A stretch of 64,000 nt of DNA. Source: Xiphydria camelus. Its lineage: Eukaryota > Arthropoda > Insecta > Hymenoptera > Xiphydriidae. This document shows positions 37,643 through 49,400 of this stretch, piece by piece. A model generated the notes under the pieces. The model worked only from the letters and a program-made list of their open reading frames with translations, was not told the DNA's origin and did not search any database. Numbering within the stretch: the first letter of the stretch is position 1; each line of letters starts with the position of its first letter. Both the position numbers and the translations under genes were made by a program. The stretch is from assembly GCA_963678675.1 (NCBI GenBank), contig OY783194.1:30544278-30608277 (forward strand). Direction: 5' to 3'.

Positions 37643-40203
37643 TCGTCGATCGAATTAAAATTGGCGGTGCGACGTGGTTCGAGATCGAGATCGGAATTTT
37701 TCGTAAAAAGTAAGATGAGTGACCTGCTCGTAGAAGTAGCTACACTATCAAAAGGATTTGTAAATTTGCTACACATTTTCTGTACAAAAATAGAAAATGT
37801 ATATAATTACAAATTAAGCGCGATAATGTGAATCACCGTGAATTTTTATATAGTTTTCGAAAAGAGTTTCGAATTTTACAGTTTTTGCTGGAAAGATTTT
37901 TCAACGTTGGTACATTTTGAGAGGTTTCGTAGTAAATTTAATGGATAAACTTGTATGATAAAGACTTCTTAAAAGTAACATGAACTTTACTACAAATACT
38001 TTTCACAGTGTACACACCGATTTCGATTAGAAAACGTACTAAGTACTCGGTACTTCGAAACTGCAACAAGCGGTAGACGCACAGTCGCCCCTGTAGAAAG
38101 ATGACCCGTGTTACTGCAACGTCTTTTTCGCGTCATTATGTAGGGTTAGGCAGTTGGCCTCTGTTTTCCATTAGCAATCGTGGTAAATAGATGCCAACTC
38201 GAGGACCCCGCATTACTCTCGTCTTTTTGTACACAACAATCAGCCATTTATATTGTTTCCTTTCGGAATGAGCTTCTCTTACTTATCTATTTTACATTAT
38301 ACCTACTCTAATCGCATTTTAACCATCCCAGCAGACTTCTATCTACGCTCGACCCAACATATGTATATGTATCTAAATGCATAGGTTATACTTAGATACA
38401 CATTCGTCGCTAATCTCGACGAAAGAAAAATGAAGGAAACGTAATATCAACGATACGAAGGGGAAGAGCCATACGTACCTAAGCACGCCCGTAAACCTTT
38501 TCAATTGTTGATTCTCGTAACGAGGATAAACGCCGACGGCACGCCACGGCGCGGTTACATTTCCAGAAGCTCGACAAAGCGTAACGAGCGCCGCCGCAAT
38601 AGCCCCACGGCGCGACCCTTTCTAATTTTTCAATCTCCATTTTACGTTTCCCGGCATTTTCCGCGTTACGGCGCACGAAAAATCCGCGGGGCGAGTCCCA
38701 AATTGCCTCGACGCGACAGCGACGATCGTGAGTCATATTTCCCCATACATGAAAAGCACTACTGTATTTTACGCGGGAGCCCACATTGCACGTTGCGAAT
38801 GGCGCGAACTAAACGCGGTTCCCCCTGAAGCGCTTTAGAATTCTTCCCACCGCCCCCTCTGCGCGGACGAGTCGATGTTGCCCGATCGTTTTAATATATT
38901 CTTCTTTCAATAATTAGGCGCACAACTCAACTAATTCCAGATGGATTGCAATGTCGAAAATATAATAGTATTTAGATATTTTATTCCCGCATTTTAAGAT
39001 AGTATCTCTATAAGAGTATAAAAGGCTGGCATTTTTATGATACGACACTGTGTTACTAAAGTGTAGAAAATATATAAATTGAAAGAATAAATACTTTTGA
39101 CATTTAATTGCGTAATAACGAAAACATGATACGCAATTTGGTTGCAATTTTACGAATATTGATGCAGTTTTCAAGGCATTCCATGCTGCCTTTAAATTCC
39201 GGCAAAATGTATAAGCGGACGCATCTATGCATAATTCTGCTATCATTTTTCAGTCAGTAATGTCGTCATAATGCAGATAGTATGCTGACAGATGTCTATC
39301 TGGGATGTATCGTAAATCGTGGTCTTTTGTATCAGAAATTTTCCTACAAATAAACTCGCAATTGTCGGCTTTTACTACGACTTACGCTCTAGATGTAAAC
39401 GCAGAATAAAAGAGCACACGACGTTTTCTCTATCGATGAAACGTCACTGACGGCGACCAATTCTTTCTATTCTTTGGAAGTGATATGGTTGTCATGACCC
39501 AATTCGCGTTCTCGTGACACAAGCGACGTGAACGGCGACTTATCCCTACAGGGCACCTTTGCTTTCATTATTTATCGTCTGGATTCCTAATGGAAGTAAT
39601 TTTCCTTCCTAAGCGCGTGACCGCCGGTCACGCACCCGTATTAAGTGCGTAACGACGTCCGCGTTTTTTTATTAAGCTCCTATTACGAAAATAGGGCCGA
39701 GAAGACTGTATTTCTCTTCGAATTTCACGTCAGCTTTATTAAGTACACCGGTATACACGCTAGACCTAGTTAATTTCCTCCAGCTTAATAAATTTCCTCC
39801 TTGCTTTGATATTACTTTTTATGGTGTTACCGATAGCGCACTGCCACACTCGAGACTACGGCCGTACGTTCTCTGGGCTAATTAAAGTAAATTGTCTTTA
39901 TGACGGCGGACCCTTAATACGCGGTACAATAATGGAGATGCAGCTGTAAAAATCGCGAGGAAAGGAGTGAAAAATGTAAACCAAATGAGATGTGTAAACG
40001 AATGAGGGATCTTTGTATTTTTTTGTCACAGTGTTTTAATTAGGAAAATAAAGGTACTTCACATTAGAATAAAATAAGTTTAGATGTACAAAAATGACAT
40101 TGATAATACTAATGCAGTTGCTCCTTTTTCCCATGGAATCTGTGGGCAAATCTTTCGAATACTTCTTAGAATAAAGGATAATGCTGCAGCATGGATCTGC
40201 GAA

Positions 40204-41788
40204 TTATTTCTGACCGAGGCACAAGATCTTTCCACACATTGTATCGGGATTGAAGATGAACAGATTATTGTGAGGTGCCTCTTTCTGTGAAACCGTCTTG
40301 ATTATTTCTTGCGCCATGACTCCACCTACTATGGCACATACAGGACTAACTTGTGCGTACACATCACCCCTGAAAGAAAATATTTTTCCAGAAAAAACGA
40401 CATAGATGAAAGACCATTTCCTATAAAAATAAAACTAATGAAAAATATTAACTTACTCGATTAACGAATTTATACTGTCTCCTAAGCCATACTTCTCGAT
40501 AACAGCTGCCGCTTCTTCCTTTAACTTCTGATCGACTCTATCACTCGGTGATGGATCTTTACCGTATTTTTCGCGATAGTTGTACATTACTATAAATAAA
40601 GTAACGTGCGCCGATTACTTGGCTGTACTTCTTCAATAAGCTTAAACTCTGAAAATCTAATTCCTAAACCAATATAGTTTTGGTATAGACTCACTCTTTA
40701 ATAAATAGTATATCTCCCCTTCCTTCGGAACTTTTTCTACATTTAATATGTTCTCAAATGGAACAAATTTCATTGTCCTCTTTACCGTCGTCGTGATATT
40801 CTCATATTTTATCGTACCACTCGGTTCTACTGGTTCTACTTTCTTTGACTGAACGAGATCTCTATAATGATTGAATTTCTTTGACGGTTGCAATACAATT
40901 AACAGAAACATCCCAATTTAATCAGCTTGATATCCTACTCACTCGACAAATTCGTGTTTTCCTAAATCAGCGAAAGTATAGCCAAACATTCCCCAAACAT
41001 CTCCTACGAATAATTTGATGTTGTTCTTCCGACATATGGTGTTAATTCTCTTTATTTGCGTCGCGGTACATTCAGAAGCACATATTACATCGAAATCTTT
41101 GAAATACGAATCAGGTTTGTCGTTCACATTGGCAGTGTCAACACCGATGGAAACCATAGAATTTAAATTTTGTGCCCTTTGGAGGGAAATCTCAGCCCTC
41201 TGTAATAATCGATTCGAAAGCCGGGTTGTAGGTACAAAACAATTTTATTAAAACATTTTTATGGCCTCTTATATGATATAACTATTTCTAACAAAGATGT
41301 CCTGATTATTCTTTATATCGATCGGGATGTGCCTTTATTCAAACAAACAGATAATTAATACTCACATTTTTACCAAGTTCTTCTTTAGGAGCAAGGAACT
41401 GCGAGCACGTGTCTTCGATGCTGAGATTTCTATGATCCAAGAAAGTTACGGATTTTACTCCAGCTAGAATTATATTTTTCGCGACTTCTGCTCCAAATCC
41501 ATTCAAACCGATCTGCAAAATATTCGCAGATCGTAATCTGAAAATAAACAATTTCACCAATTAACTTGAATGCAAAAGCATCGTTAAGTTGATTTTAGAT
41601 TTATCACATTCAAAGTTGTCCTCTAAATATTAATTTTTATTAAAAAATGATCACACTTCGAAATACATGAACAGGTTATGTTGTATCTACCGTTTCTGAG
41701 ATTCGAGACCCCACAAGCGAATTTGTCTGTCGTAAAGTTCTGCTTCCGCATCCGTAAGCTCGATAATATTATCTTTATTTTCAACCAT
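40204..41788 (-). CDS. Aos1: SUMO-activating enzyme subunit 1 (SAE1/Aos1), six coding exons
   Basis: Non-catalytic half of the heterodimeric SUMO E1. With Uba2 it adenylates SUMO so that it can be passed to Ubc9; it acts mainly in the nucleus. I spliced it by hand as 41788-41691, 41537-41366, 41199-40943, 40861-40695, 40589-40457 and 40369-40204. All introns (81-166 nt) are GT..AG, the phases match at every junction, and the result is 330 aa, close to the usual ~340. The family hallmark YDRQIRLWG is at residues 19-27, followed by the ThiF/UBA nucleotide-binding loop G-x-N-G-x-G at 43-48 and the GYTFADLG block before the variable insert. The C-terminal block VCAIVGGVMAQEIIK is intact. No catalytic cysteine domain is expected, because that lies in Uba2. 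The ATG at 41788-41786 is chosen because the first exon leads directly into the conserved start. A variant poly(A) signal (ATTAAA on this strand, 40035-40040) lies ~165 nt after the stop. The gene is divergent from its neighbour at 42620. Identification is secure; exon borders are inferred without transcripts. Confidence 0.93.
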
Positions 41789-42619
41789 TATAACGCGTAT
41801 TAATTATCCAAAAAGTAGCGATATTAATGAATCCAAACCGCTAAAAAAATACATTCAACCGAAGATACGTTCCGCTACTGTAGCCGACACCGGCTCCCAA
41901 TGGAAAGATTTATAAAACCGTGCATTCTCATTGGTCAAGAATATTACTCAGAATGTGCCGCAAGGCGCAACAGGATTTCAAACACGAGAGAAATTAACTT
42001 CTCCGGATGCGTTTTTTTGACGAAAAGAATATCTTTTCCTGTCCTGATTCTACATAAACTTTAAAGCAAGAGATATATGTAGAAGATAAACATTGAGAAT
42101 GAAAGAGAAGATTATTATAAAAACATTTTATGAGAGCTGCGCGATATTCGTTTCAATGACATGATGTTGGCAACAATATCCGATTATGGTTCTCATTTTC
42201 GGAGTGTTTCACTGAACTGTCACTTGACAGCCGCGTATCTACGCGAGAGAGTGCAATGTTGAGTATCTCTTAATTAAATCTTTGTAAAAAAAATGTAACA
42301 TTGTAAATAAATACAACATTCCTCTATAATCGTAATATAAGAGACTATTTGAATATATAAAATTTATTATATTACGCTACTGCTATAACCTGACAATACA
42401 ATACAATACGAGTATAAGTACTTTGAAAAAATGGTGTGAGTGAATTCGAATGATTGTAATTTTTTATAAACACAAAATAGAATTTTGTACATAATTGAAA
42501 TTTGTAATATAATCTGTATACGGAATTTAAAGAAATATATCAACTATTCGATAGTAAGCTTATCCATATTATATTCGCATGCGTAGTGAAAATAAAAAAC
42601 AATACAAAAAGGGGTAATC
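41789..42619. promoter_or_regulatory. Divergent intergenic region between Aos1 and C12orf4 homologue
   Basis: The start codons of the two genes face away from each other across 831 bp of AT-rich DNA. This region has no recognised MITE and no long reading frame, so it should hold both promoters and 5' UTRs. An (A/T)-rich stretch and a CAATACAATACAATACGAG-like run occur near 42400. No TATA box or initiator could be assigned with confidence. Shared regulation of the two housekeeping-type genes is an inference from the arrangement only. Confidence 0.4.
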
Positions 42620-45435
42620 ATGACTGAAGAGGATTACGTTGAAAAAACATTCATTTTCAAATTTCCAACGTGCACTACGAATCAGGAATATACGTTGGAA
42701 ATTCCTTTAAAAATTCCTTATCATGGATCGATCAAGGAATTGATGCATCGTATAATGTCCTCGTTCAAATTACCGTGTTACATTGAAGCTGATTTACTCG
42801 AGTCTCTTGGACGTACCATAAAAGAATGGACTGTACAGTACCATGATGAAAAATCGGAGAAACTCATTGAATCTGCCAAAAAAGGAGACCTTAATATCGA
42901 GGATATTATTAAAAATTGGGAGAAAACATACAAGCAGCAGACCGTCGAATATGCAGAACCTATAGGAACAACTGATGAAGAATTATTCGCAGCTGCGTAT
43001 CATAGATTAGTCCACTCTCCTTCATTGGAACCAATTTTACAAGCAGAACATGAATTTGGTCGCGCCGTTACCGAAGTCATACGTAAGAGAGATGCGGACT
43101 ACGAACAACTTACGCAGAAGTTAGTAATTGTTTGTAACATGATTGGAAATAAATTCATTTTTAAGCTATCAAGAGTTCATTATTTTTGTCTATTTGTTGC
43201 GTTTAACAGATTTTGTTTTTTTGGTATCCTACAAAGTTAAAGTTTAAATGGACTACATTAGCAACATTTTCCTATCCATCAAAAATGTTACCTAAAGAAC
43301 TAGACTATAGGTTGAGCTATTAAAACTGCTACTTTTTTATAGTCCAAGTTTAGAAACATTAAATTCAGAATTGATTAATGTTAGGTTAATTTTAATTTAT
43401 ATCTCCTTCAAGAAAGAATAATGTGTCTGGTAGAAGTCGTGTCCCTTCTTGACCTCCTGTTTACCGGGTTATCGGTCAGTTAACTGTGATAGAGACGACA
43501 TTTCAGTTGCTATATTTTAATTTATTCTACAAACACGAACGATATCTTGCAACAATCAGTTGAAAAATCACATTTCAATGACTGAAGACGATAAATTGGA
43601 ATAGCTGTAGAGTTAAAAGTAACATGAATCTACTGAAATTTTACCATTTCTAGGCAAACCGAAGAAATGCGGGTGGCGGTCGAAACGCTGGAAACGAGCT
43701 CGACCGAGAGATCTATCAATGAAATGGCGGGTCGCCACTTCGAGGAGCAAAGCTTATTGCAAGGTCACTGGGGATCCAGAGTAGATGCACTCAAATTGGA
43801 ACAGAGGCGACAGTATCGAAATTGGATCATGAGATTATTGGAGGAGCAACAGACCAACATGTTACCAACTCCAGTGTACGTTCCACGGATGGCATTCACC
43901 TGTAGAAGCCTCAATGCGATTGCAAAAGCATCTTGCAATTTTCGAAACGCTAATCGTAATATTTTTCATGGTAATTTCAACAGGAGCTCACCAATAATGT
44001 CATTCCCATTGATGCGCGCGGAGCTGGACACTCTTAGCGGCAAACAAGACAAAAATACAGCCGATTTTCCGCAACTGGAAGAGAGTTTCACCATACACTT
44101 GGGTTCGCAGATGAAGCAAATGCATAATATTCGTATCTTGACTGGCGACGTTCTCGATTTCTGCAGAACAAAGAACAGCGACTCGGGGTATGTTGACCTT
44201 AATCTTCCACTGAGCGGATAAACCAGGCACGAGTGCAAAGCTCCGTCACAATCTTTAAAAGCATATGTTGCTTTCCCTTATAGCATGGATCCGACTCCAC
44301 AAAGGCTACAGACCGCCTTAGGATTATATTCGAACGATTTATGCGGATTAGTTCTTCTGAGCGATAATCATGTAGGGAGCTTTTCGGGAATAACTAAAGG
44401 TCTGTTGGTAATTGATGCTTCCAATTCATTTGCCTCAATAATAAACCGGCGATTCAACCACAAATATCCCGTTTTTGTTTTTACAATTCTTTCTTACAGA
44501 ATTTTGTTCCATATGCCAACTAACGACGGAGTTTCACTTTCCGCCGATCGACGACCAACTCGAGAAAATACGGGAAGACGTCAAGGAAGCAGTCGCATGG
44601 AGGCAGGCTCATCACAGAGAAGGAAGCGATCCACAGGTGAAGATGATCGAGAGTCTAAGAAGCGTTCTTTCTAACTTGCAATAACGAAATCAATTTCTCT
44701 TTCCAGTCCAAGAAATCTTCGACGAGTAAAAGCTTGCAAACCGGGGATGTCTTTATCACGAGGCATACGAACTTGGCACAGGTTCACGTCGTATTTCACA
44801 TGGTGGTGCACGACTCCTTGAGATCAGGTAAAATAGTCTTAGCGCGTCGAGTCTGATGTGAAGTCTTACGTATGTGAAATGTCAGGTGATATCAATTCGA
44901 GACATCCCGCAATTTTGGGCTTGAGGAATATCTTGAAGACTGCGTGCAGTAATGACGTGACAACGCTGACTATACCGATTCTACTCGTTCACGAGATGAC
45001 GGAGGTGAGTTAACGCGTTGCGTCTTCGCGGAATTTTGTAGAAAGGCTAGATGCTATTGGAAGAAACGTCGTTCTTGTAAACAATCTTTACGGTCGGCTC
45101 GTAATATCTTCCGATTGCAGGACATGACAGTCGCGTGGTGCACGAAAAGAGCTGAACTGGTTTTTAAATGCGTCAAGGGTTTCATGATCGAGATGGCGTC
45201 TTGGGGTGGAGCCGAGTTGAAGAACTTGCAATTTTTGGTGCCCAAAGTGAGTTCGAACTATTGTCGCGTAATGGAGCATTCGCGTAACAGATCACTAATC
45301 GCCATTGTAATTGACCACCAGGGAATGTCGGAAGAGGTCTTCGGTACACTGGCCACTATGTTGCCGAGTATATTCCGCGTGTCGAATCCACTAGTTTTCA
45401 AGGCGACCAGCACGCCGCAGACTCCAAAAAAATAA
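42620..45435 (+). CDS. C12orf4: C12orf4 homologue (DUF2362 family), eight coding exons
   Basis: Conserved metazoan protein of the C12orf4/DUF2362 family. Its biochemical role is unknown; the human gene has been linked to mast-cell degranulation and intellectual disability. Exons as spliced by hand are 42620-43119, 43654-44187, 44284-44399, 44500-44636, 44707-44827, 44886-45004, 45121-45246 and 45322-45435. Introns are 58-534 nt with GT..AG ends and consistent phases, giving 588 aa. Human C12orf4 is ~550 aa. Blocks that look family-specific are [12 protein letters not shown] (exon 2), [17 protein letters not shown] (exon 3), [22 protein letters not shown] sequence (exon 5), a CxxC in FCSICQ (exon 4), and the C-terminal NLQFLVPK + [21 protein letters not shown]. 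Part of exon 2 (residues ~240-275) is poorly conserved in appearance and could hide an intron, but the only acceptor there (43983) would break the frame. Poly(A) signals AATAAA are at 45549-45554 and 45750-45755. No transmembrane segment or signal peptide is evident. Confidence 0.85.
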
Positions 45436-45548
45436 GGAGCATTGTTATCTCGAACACTCGAGAGGTATAATGTTTATTACAATGTACGAATATTAACGTT
45501 ATTTAACGTTATCCATTACACGCTTGACCGAGCTGCGTTCTATCAATT

Positions 45549-45755
45549 AATAAACAGGTTTAATCACACACTTTTTATATCCATTTTTGTATATTTTAAT
45601 CCCTCGTCAGGAGATATGAAGGGGAACGAACGATTTATTGCTTTACACTCCGATTTACCACGCCTGTTACTGATAAGAAATTTTGTTAGAAAGAAACTAA
45701 GAGACCGGCTTGATGTATCATAAACAAACTGCATCCCGCAAATTTTCCCAATAAA
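45549..45755 (+). terminator. Poly(A) signal region of the C12orf4 homologue
   Basis: Two perfect AATAAA hexamers lie 114 nt (45549-45554) and 315 nt (45750-45755) after the stop codon. They are candidates for short and long 3' UTRs. No polyadenylated read evidence is available from sequence alone. Confidence 0.45.
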
Positions 45756-46075
45756 CTACTCATACAGAATGGACATCGTTTAGTCGTGTTTCTATCGCGC
45801 ACGCTCTATCCCTCAATTTGCTCTCTCTAATTACTCTTCACTCGTGGCGATACCACAGCAGCTACTTAGGTGATTCCATATCTGCTCGAGTGGAAAACTT
45901 TTGACGATACGTCTAAAGCCCATGCTTTTCTTGGCATTGGAAAAAAACCATCACAGCATTGGACTCTTGCAATTGCAAAGTATTCTAACGACGAGAAGAG
46001 CAAATGATATATAAGCTCGTAATAATAGTTCATATTATCAGCAATGAAAATATGCTACGCTTTGATAGAGATTAA

Positions 46076-46228
46076 CTTAAGGGGGATATAATCGACATAA
46101 ATGCTCTAATTAAGAAATTAAAAACTCCTGAAGACTATACCCTCAAGTTTACCCAAAAAGTAGAAGTATTTAAAATAGAAGAACTTTTACCTTCCAAACA
46201 AATGAAAATAAATGATTTTTGGCCCTAA
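46076..46228 (+). pseudogene. Short lysine-rich coding-like relic
   Basis: An open frame of about 50 codons without an initiator ends in a TAA at 46226-46228. It encodes a protein-like, lysine-rich, non-repetitive stretch (KKLKTPEDYTLKF ... FKIEELLPSKQ ... NDFWP). It sits between the C12orf4 homologue and the LRR gene and follows a stop at 46073. Its codon use is unlike the CpG-rich chance frames elsewhere. It could be a fragment of a transposon-borne or retroposed gene, or an unannotated terminal exon. I cannot name a family. Confidence 0.3.
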
Positions 46229-46682
46229 ACGAGTATCAAGTAAAGCCTAGGGAGCGAAAGAGAAAAATCTGATGCACTCTTTCAGAAATGCAGAGCCGAG
46301 CAAAAATCACGCTCCTCTTCGACTAATAATAACCGCCCTAATCATTTTGCAAAAAGGCGTCTTCGCGATATCGACGTCACACCGTCAGTGTGAAATTAAT
46401 TAAAAAAAAATATGAGCAATCACGCATTCGCGATTAACGCCAGAACAAACAATTCAATTTGCGAAGGGAGTGGGGATATAGTGGAACTTATCGAAATTTA
46501 TCTAAAAGCTGGTGCGTTAATCCCGCGATTCTGAACTTACGACCTGCCTGCACTGATCAATTGTCTGCCAGCTTGCGAATCGATGTACGCGACGCTTAGT
46601 TCAAACTAGACAACTCGCGAGTGTGACTCGGGTAGGACAAGTTTCGCGTAATCGCCGATTCTATTCCAAATCTTGCGCGGCA

Positions 46683-49400
46683 ATGAAGTTCAGTGTGTTT
46701 GTGATTTTGGGATTCCATGCCGCCTTCGTCGCGACAATGGGGGTGAGTTAAAACTTTTATCAAAAGTATTAATTTATTTTTTACGTGCCAATTAATTTCG
46801 TCAGGCAATCGGATGGAAAGAGAGAGAGAGAGAGAGAGAGTGAAAGTGGAATTCTTTCGTTTCTTCGTCACCTTTGAAATTTCAATTTGCTTTCAAAAAT
46901 TCTGCAAACATTATTGATCCTATTATTGACTCATTTTCTTTATTTTACCTTTCAATACATAACGTATTCAAATTTTATCAGAAACTTCTTCCCCTTCTTA
47001 AAATATTCATAAAATCGCAACGTAACATTTTACGACGGATATCGTCCAAATTTAAACGTGGTTCGTTGCACGTGTAAATTCCAGCTCGACTTGTCATTTC
47101 GCGGACTACGGAAGGAAGACTTTTTCCTCAAACTGCAGTCGTCGATCAATGTCCATAACGTGACCGATCTGAATCTGCGAGGAAACCAGTTCGACAGTTT
47201 CCTCGATTGTTCCACGCATCTGGACAGCCTCCAGACATTGGATTTGTCGCAAAATCACCTAAAACGATTTTTCTTCCTGTGCAAAGACGAATACACGCTG
47301 AAATACCTCAACGTTAGTCACAATCGGCTCGAATATATAGACGACAATGCGATTAACGGTCGTATACCCAATCTTAAAATCTTGGATCTATCGGACAACA
47401 AACTCTTCAGAGTCAACGAAACTATGCTCGAGCATATGAAGGTATATCGTACATTCTGCGCTATCTGTAACACTTCGTATCAACAATTGATACACTCGAT
47501 TCTAAAATTAAATCCGCTAAACGAGTATATCGTCATTACTTTCTTCCCCTCTTTTGATACGTGCAATTTTTCCCGCCCCTGAAGTCGCGCAACCGGTCGT
47601 GCCTGTATGCTATCACCGAACCGTCTCTTCTCTTCCTTTCGCAGAACTTGGTCTTCTTATCCTTAGCGCACAACCCCATTCTCGAAGGGATCCACGAAAA
47701 CGCCTTTCAGAATTTAAATTTACTGGAAACTCTAAATCTGAGGAACGTGCTCGTCGGATATTTTTCATACGGTCTCTTCGAGCCCCTGAAGAGCCTCACG
47801 AGCCTCGACGTTTCCGCGAACCCCATAGAATACCTTCCTACCCTACCGACGACGTTACGTCACCTAGATATCTCCGAGACCTCTATCATCTTCCCGGTCA
47901 ATTTCGTATTACCGCAACTGCGTGTCCTCCTGATGAACGACATGAGGAACCTCACTACCCTGGAACTCAATCAATTCGAGGACTTGCCGCGTTTGGAGAC
48001 GTTATCGGCGGCACACTGTAGGAAATTGACTGAATTGAAAATCGAATTGCCGCATAACAATTTGCTGCTCGGACTGCAGCGTTTCTACTTGCAAAATTGC
48101 ACCCTTTCCGCTCTGGGCGAAGACCTTCAGCCAATAATGAAGAGAGCGGAAGTTCTCGATCTGCAGAACAACCCGTGGAACTGCGATTGCCATTTCAGAT
48201 GGGTCAAGGCATTGAATATAACGAAAGAGCTGAGTAGCCGAATAAGGTAACGATATTCTTTTTTAAATTCAATAAAAAAAGAAGCTCTACCTACCGAAAG
48301 AGTTTCCACGGGGGTGCGACTACTGCGTTTCATGGTAGCGTTTGAAACGCGCGTTAATAGATGGCGCGTGTGACCTCTCTCGTAACGACTAACCCTACCC
48401 ACTTTGAATGGGGTATCACGAGGAGTCGTAAAAAACATTGACCTTTTTTCAATTAATCTCTGAAACGTTACAGTTTATTATCTCGAAAAATTATTCAATA
48501 AGACAATCGCGTATGAACTTTGTCCATGCCTCGCGCGTGCCTTATAAACAAATTATGCAATTGCACCAATACATCTTCAAAGCTCGTAGACTGAGAGAAA
48601 AAATGGTATATTCAATTAAATCTGCGTTTACGAGTGGGGAAATGCAGAATTAGTTGCTTCGACTAATAAATTTGGCTATAGCGATTAACGGTTATTTGAA
48701 GGAAGCAGGTTTCACTGAGAACAAAAGTAACCAACAAAATAATTTTGTTAAGTCAATTTGATAACAAAGAAAAATATTTGTTGGATCATCCAAATGCTTA
48801 ACTCTGCCATCAAAGTTTTCGTGAAATCAACCAAAGAATTTTGCGATTCGAAAAAAACGTTTCATCGACTCTCGTATACATTCCAAATAATATGTTGTTA
48901 GTCCAACCAAGAATTCTTTCAGTGTGTAGTCTATTCAAGTCAATTAGTCGAAATAACTAGATCTGCATTCCCTCGCCCGTAACCGTCGTTTTAGTCGAAT
49001 CTACTGCATTTTTTTCTCAGTGTAGAAGCGTTACAAAAGTCGATCTGTATATACATGATGCTAATTTATACTAAAACGCTTCGTACTGATCAACAGGTGT
49101 AATTCGCCGGAGGAGCTTCACGACAAATTGCTCTACGACGTATCCGAGTACGACCTGCAGTGCCCAATTCTAACGAGTGAATGGCGAGTCGCGTTGTGGA
49201 TCTCATTCTCGATTATCTTCCTGGGCGTCGTCGGAGCCACGGCCTTCTTCCTGGCCAGAGGTCCCTTCACCCGTTGGCTGCTCCGACAAAAACGGGGGGA
49301 CACCGTGACGTACACGAACGTCATAGACGCCACCACACACGATCTAGTTCGGATACTGAACGTTCCCGATACGGGCGACAGCGCGAACCAAGCGTTATGA
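46683..49400 (+). CDS. Leucine-rich-repeat single-pass transmembrane protein, four coding exons
   Basis: Predicted cell-surface LRR protein; the ligand is unknown and I do not recognise a specific orthologue. Exons are 46683-46742, 47085-47441, 47645-48246 and 49097-49400 (440 aa), with GT..AG introns of 342, 203 and 850 nt in compatible phases. Residues 1-20 form a hydrophobic signal peptide that is exactly exon 1. Residues ~40-300 hold about nine LRRs, visible as repeats such as LNLRGNQ, LDLSQNHL, LNVSHNRL, LDLSDNKL, LSLAHNPI, LDVSANPI. An LRRCT cap follows (NNPWNCDCHFRWVKAL, then C341 and C362). A transmembrane helix spans ~371-393, followed by a cytoplasmic tail of about 45 residues without a TIR or kinase domain. 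With this model no N-terminal LRRNT cysteine cluster is present. Intron 3 contains nested MITEs (E with Q inside) and intron 1 an (AG)n run. A possible poly(A) signal AATAAA at 50405-50410 would give a ~1-kb 3' UTR. The gene could belong to the broad group of insect connectin/chaoptin-like or LRR-TM proteins. Confidence 0.82.
46819..46840. repeat. (AG)n microsatellite in intron 1 of the LRR gene
   Basis: Eleven AG units, 76 nt after the splice donor of exon 1. Confidence 0.9.
48589..49024. mobile_element. MITE family E, copy 4, with element Q inserted (intron of the LRR gene)
   Basis: GACTGAGAGAAAAAATGGTA start and GCATTTTTTTCTCAGTGTA end, with TTTACGAGTGGGGAAATGC and CTGCATTCCCTCGCCCG. It is split at 48712-48928 by another inverted-end element. 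The whole lies in intron 3 of the LRR gene. Confidence 0.78.
48712..48928. mobile_element. Element Q (inside E copy 4)
   Basis: CACTGAGAACAAAAGTAACC start and CAAGAATTCTTTCAGTGTG end. The segment is absent from the other E copies, which read GGCTTCAGTCCATTC without interruption. Confidence 0.65.

Larger units (their letters stand above)
20381..40203. other. Gene-poor 20 kb with scattered MITEs
   Basis: Besides the listed elements I see no supportable exon. CpG-dense blocks occur at 22650-23340, 25350-25830, 27000-27480, 33060-33420, 35280-35640, 36600-37440 and 38500-38830. A GAC/GGC triplet run lies at 32877-32912. Such blocks could be promoters or first exons of genes extending outside the window, but no start, splice pattern or domain supports this. 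Confidence 0.55.

Noticed and set aside
40084..41251. Plus-strand frames (e.g. 40084-40290, 41015-41251)
   Set aside because: They are antisense to exons of the SAE1/Aos1 gene, whose spliced minus-strand reading is continuous and conserved.
43874..43983. Possible intron inside exon 2 of the C12orf4 homologue (GTGTAC ... CAACAG)
   Set aside because: Removing 110 nt would shift the frame before the conserved [12 protein letters not shown] block, so the exon is kept continuous.
47058..47582. Long frame beginning with GTG and running through exon 2
   Set aside because: There is no ATG and the frame continues into introns on both sides. The real exon is 47085-47441.
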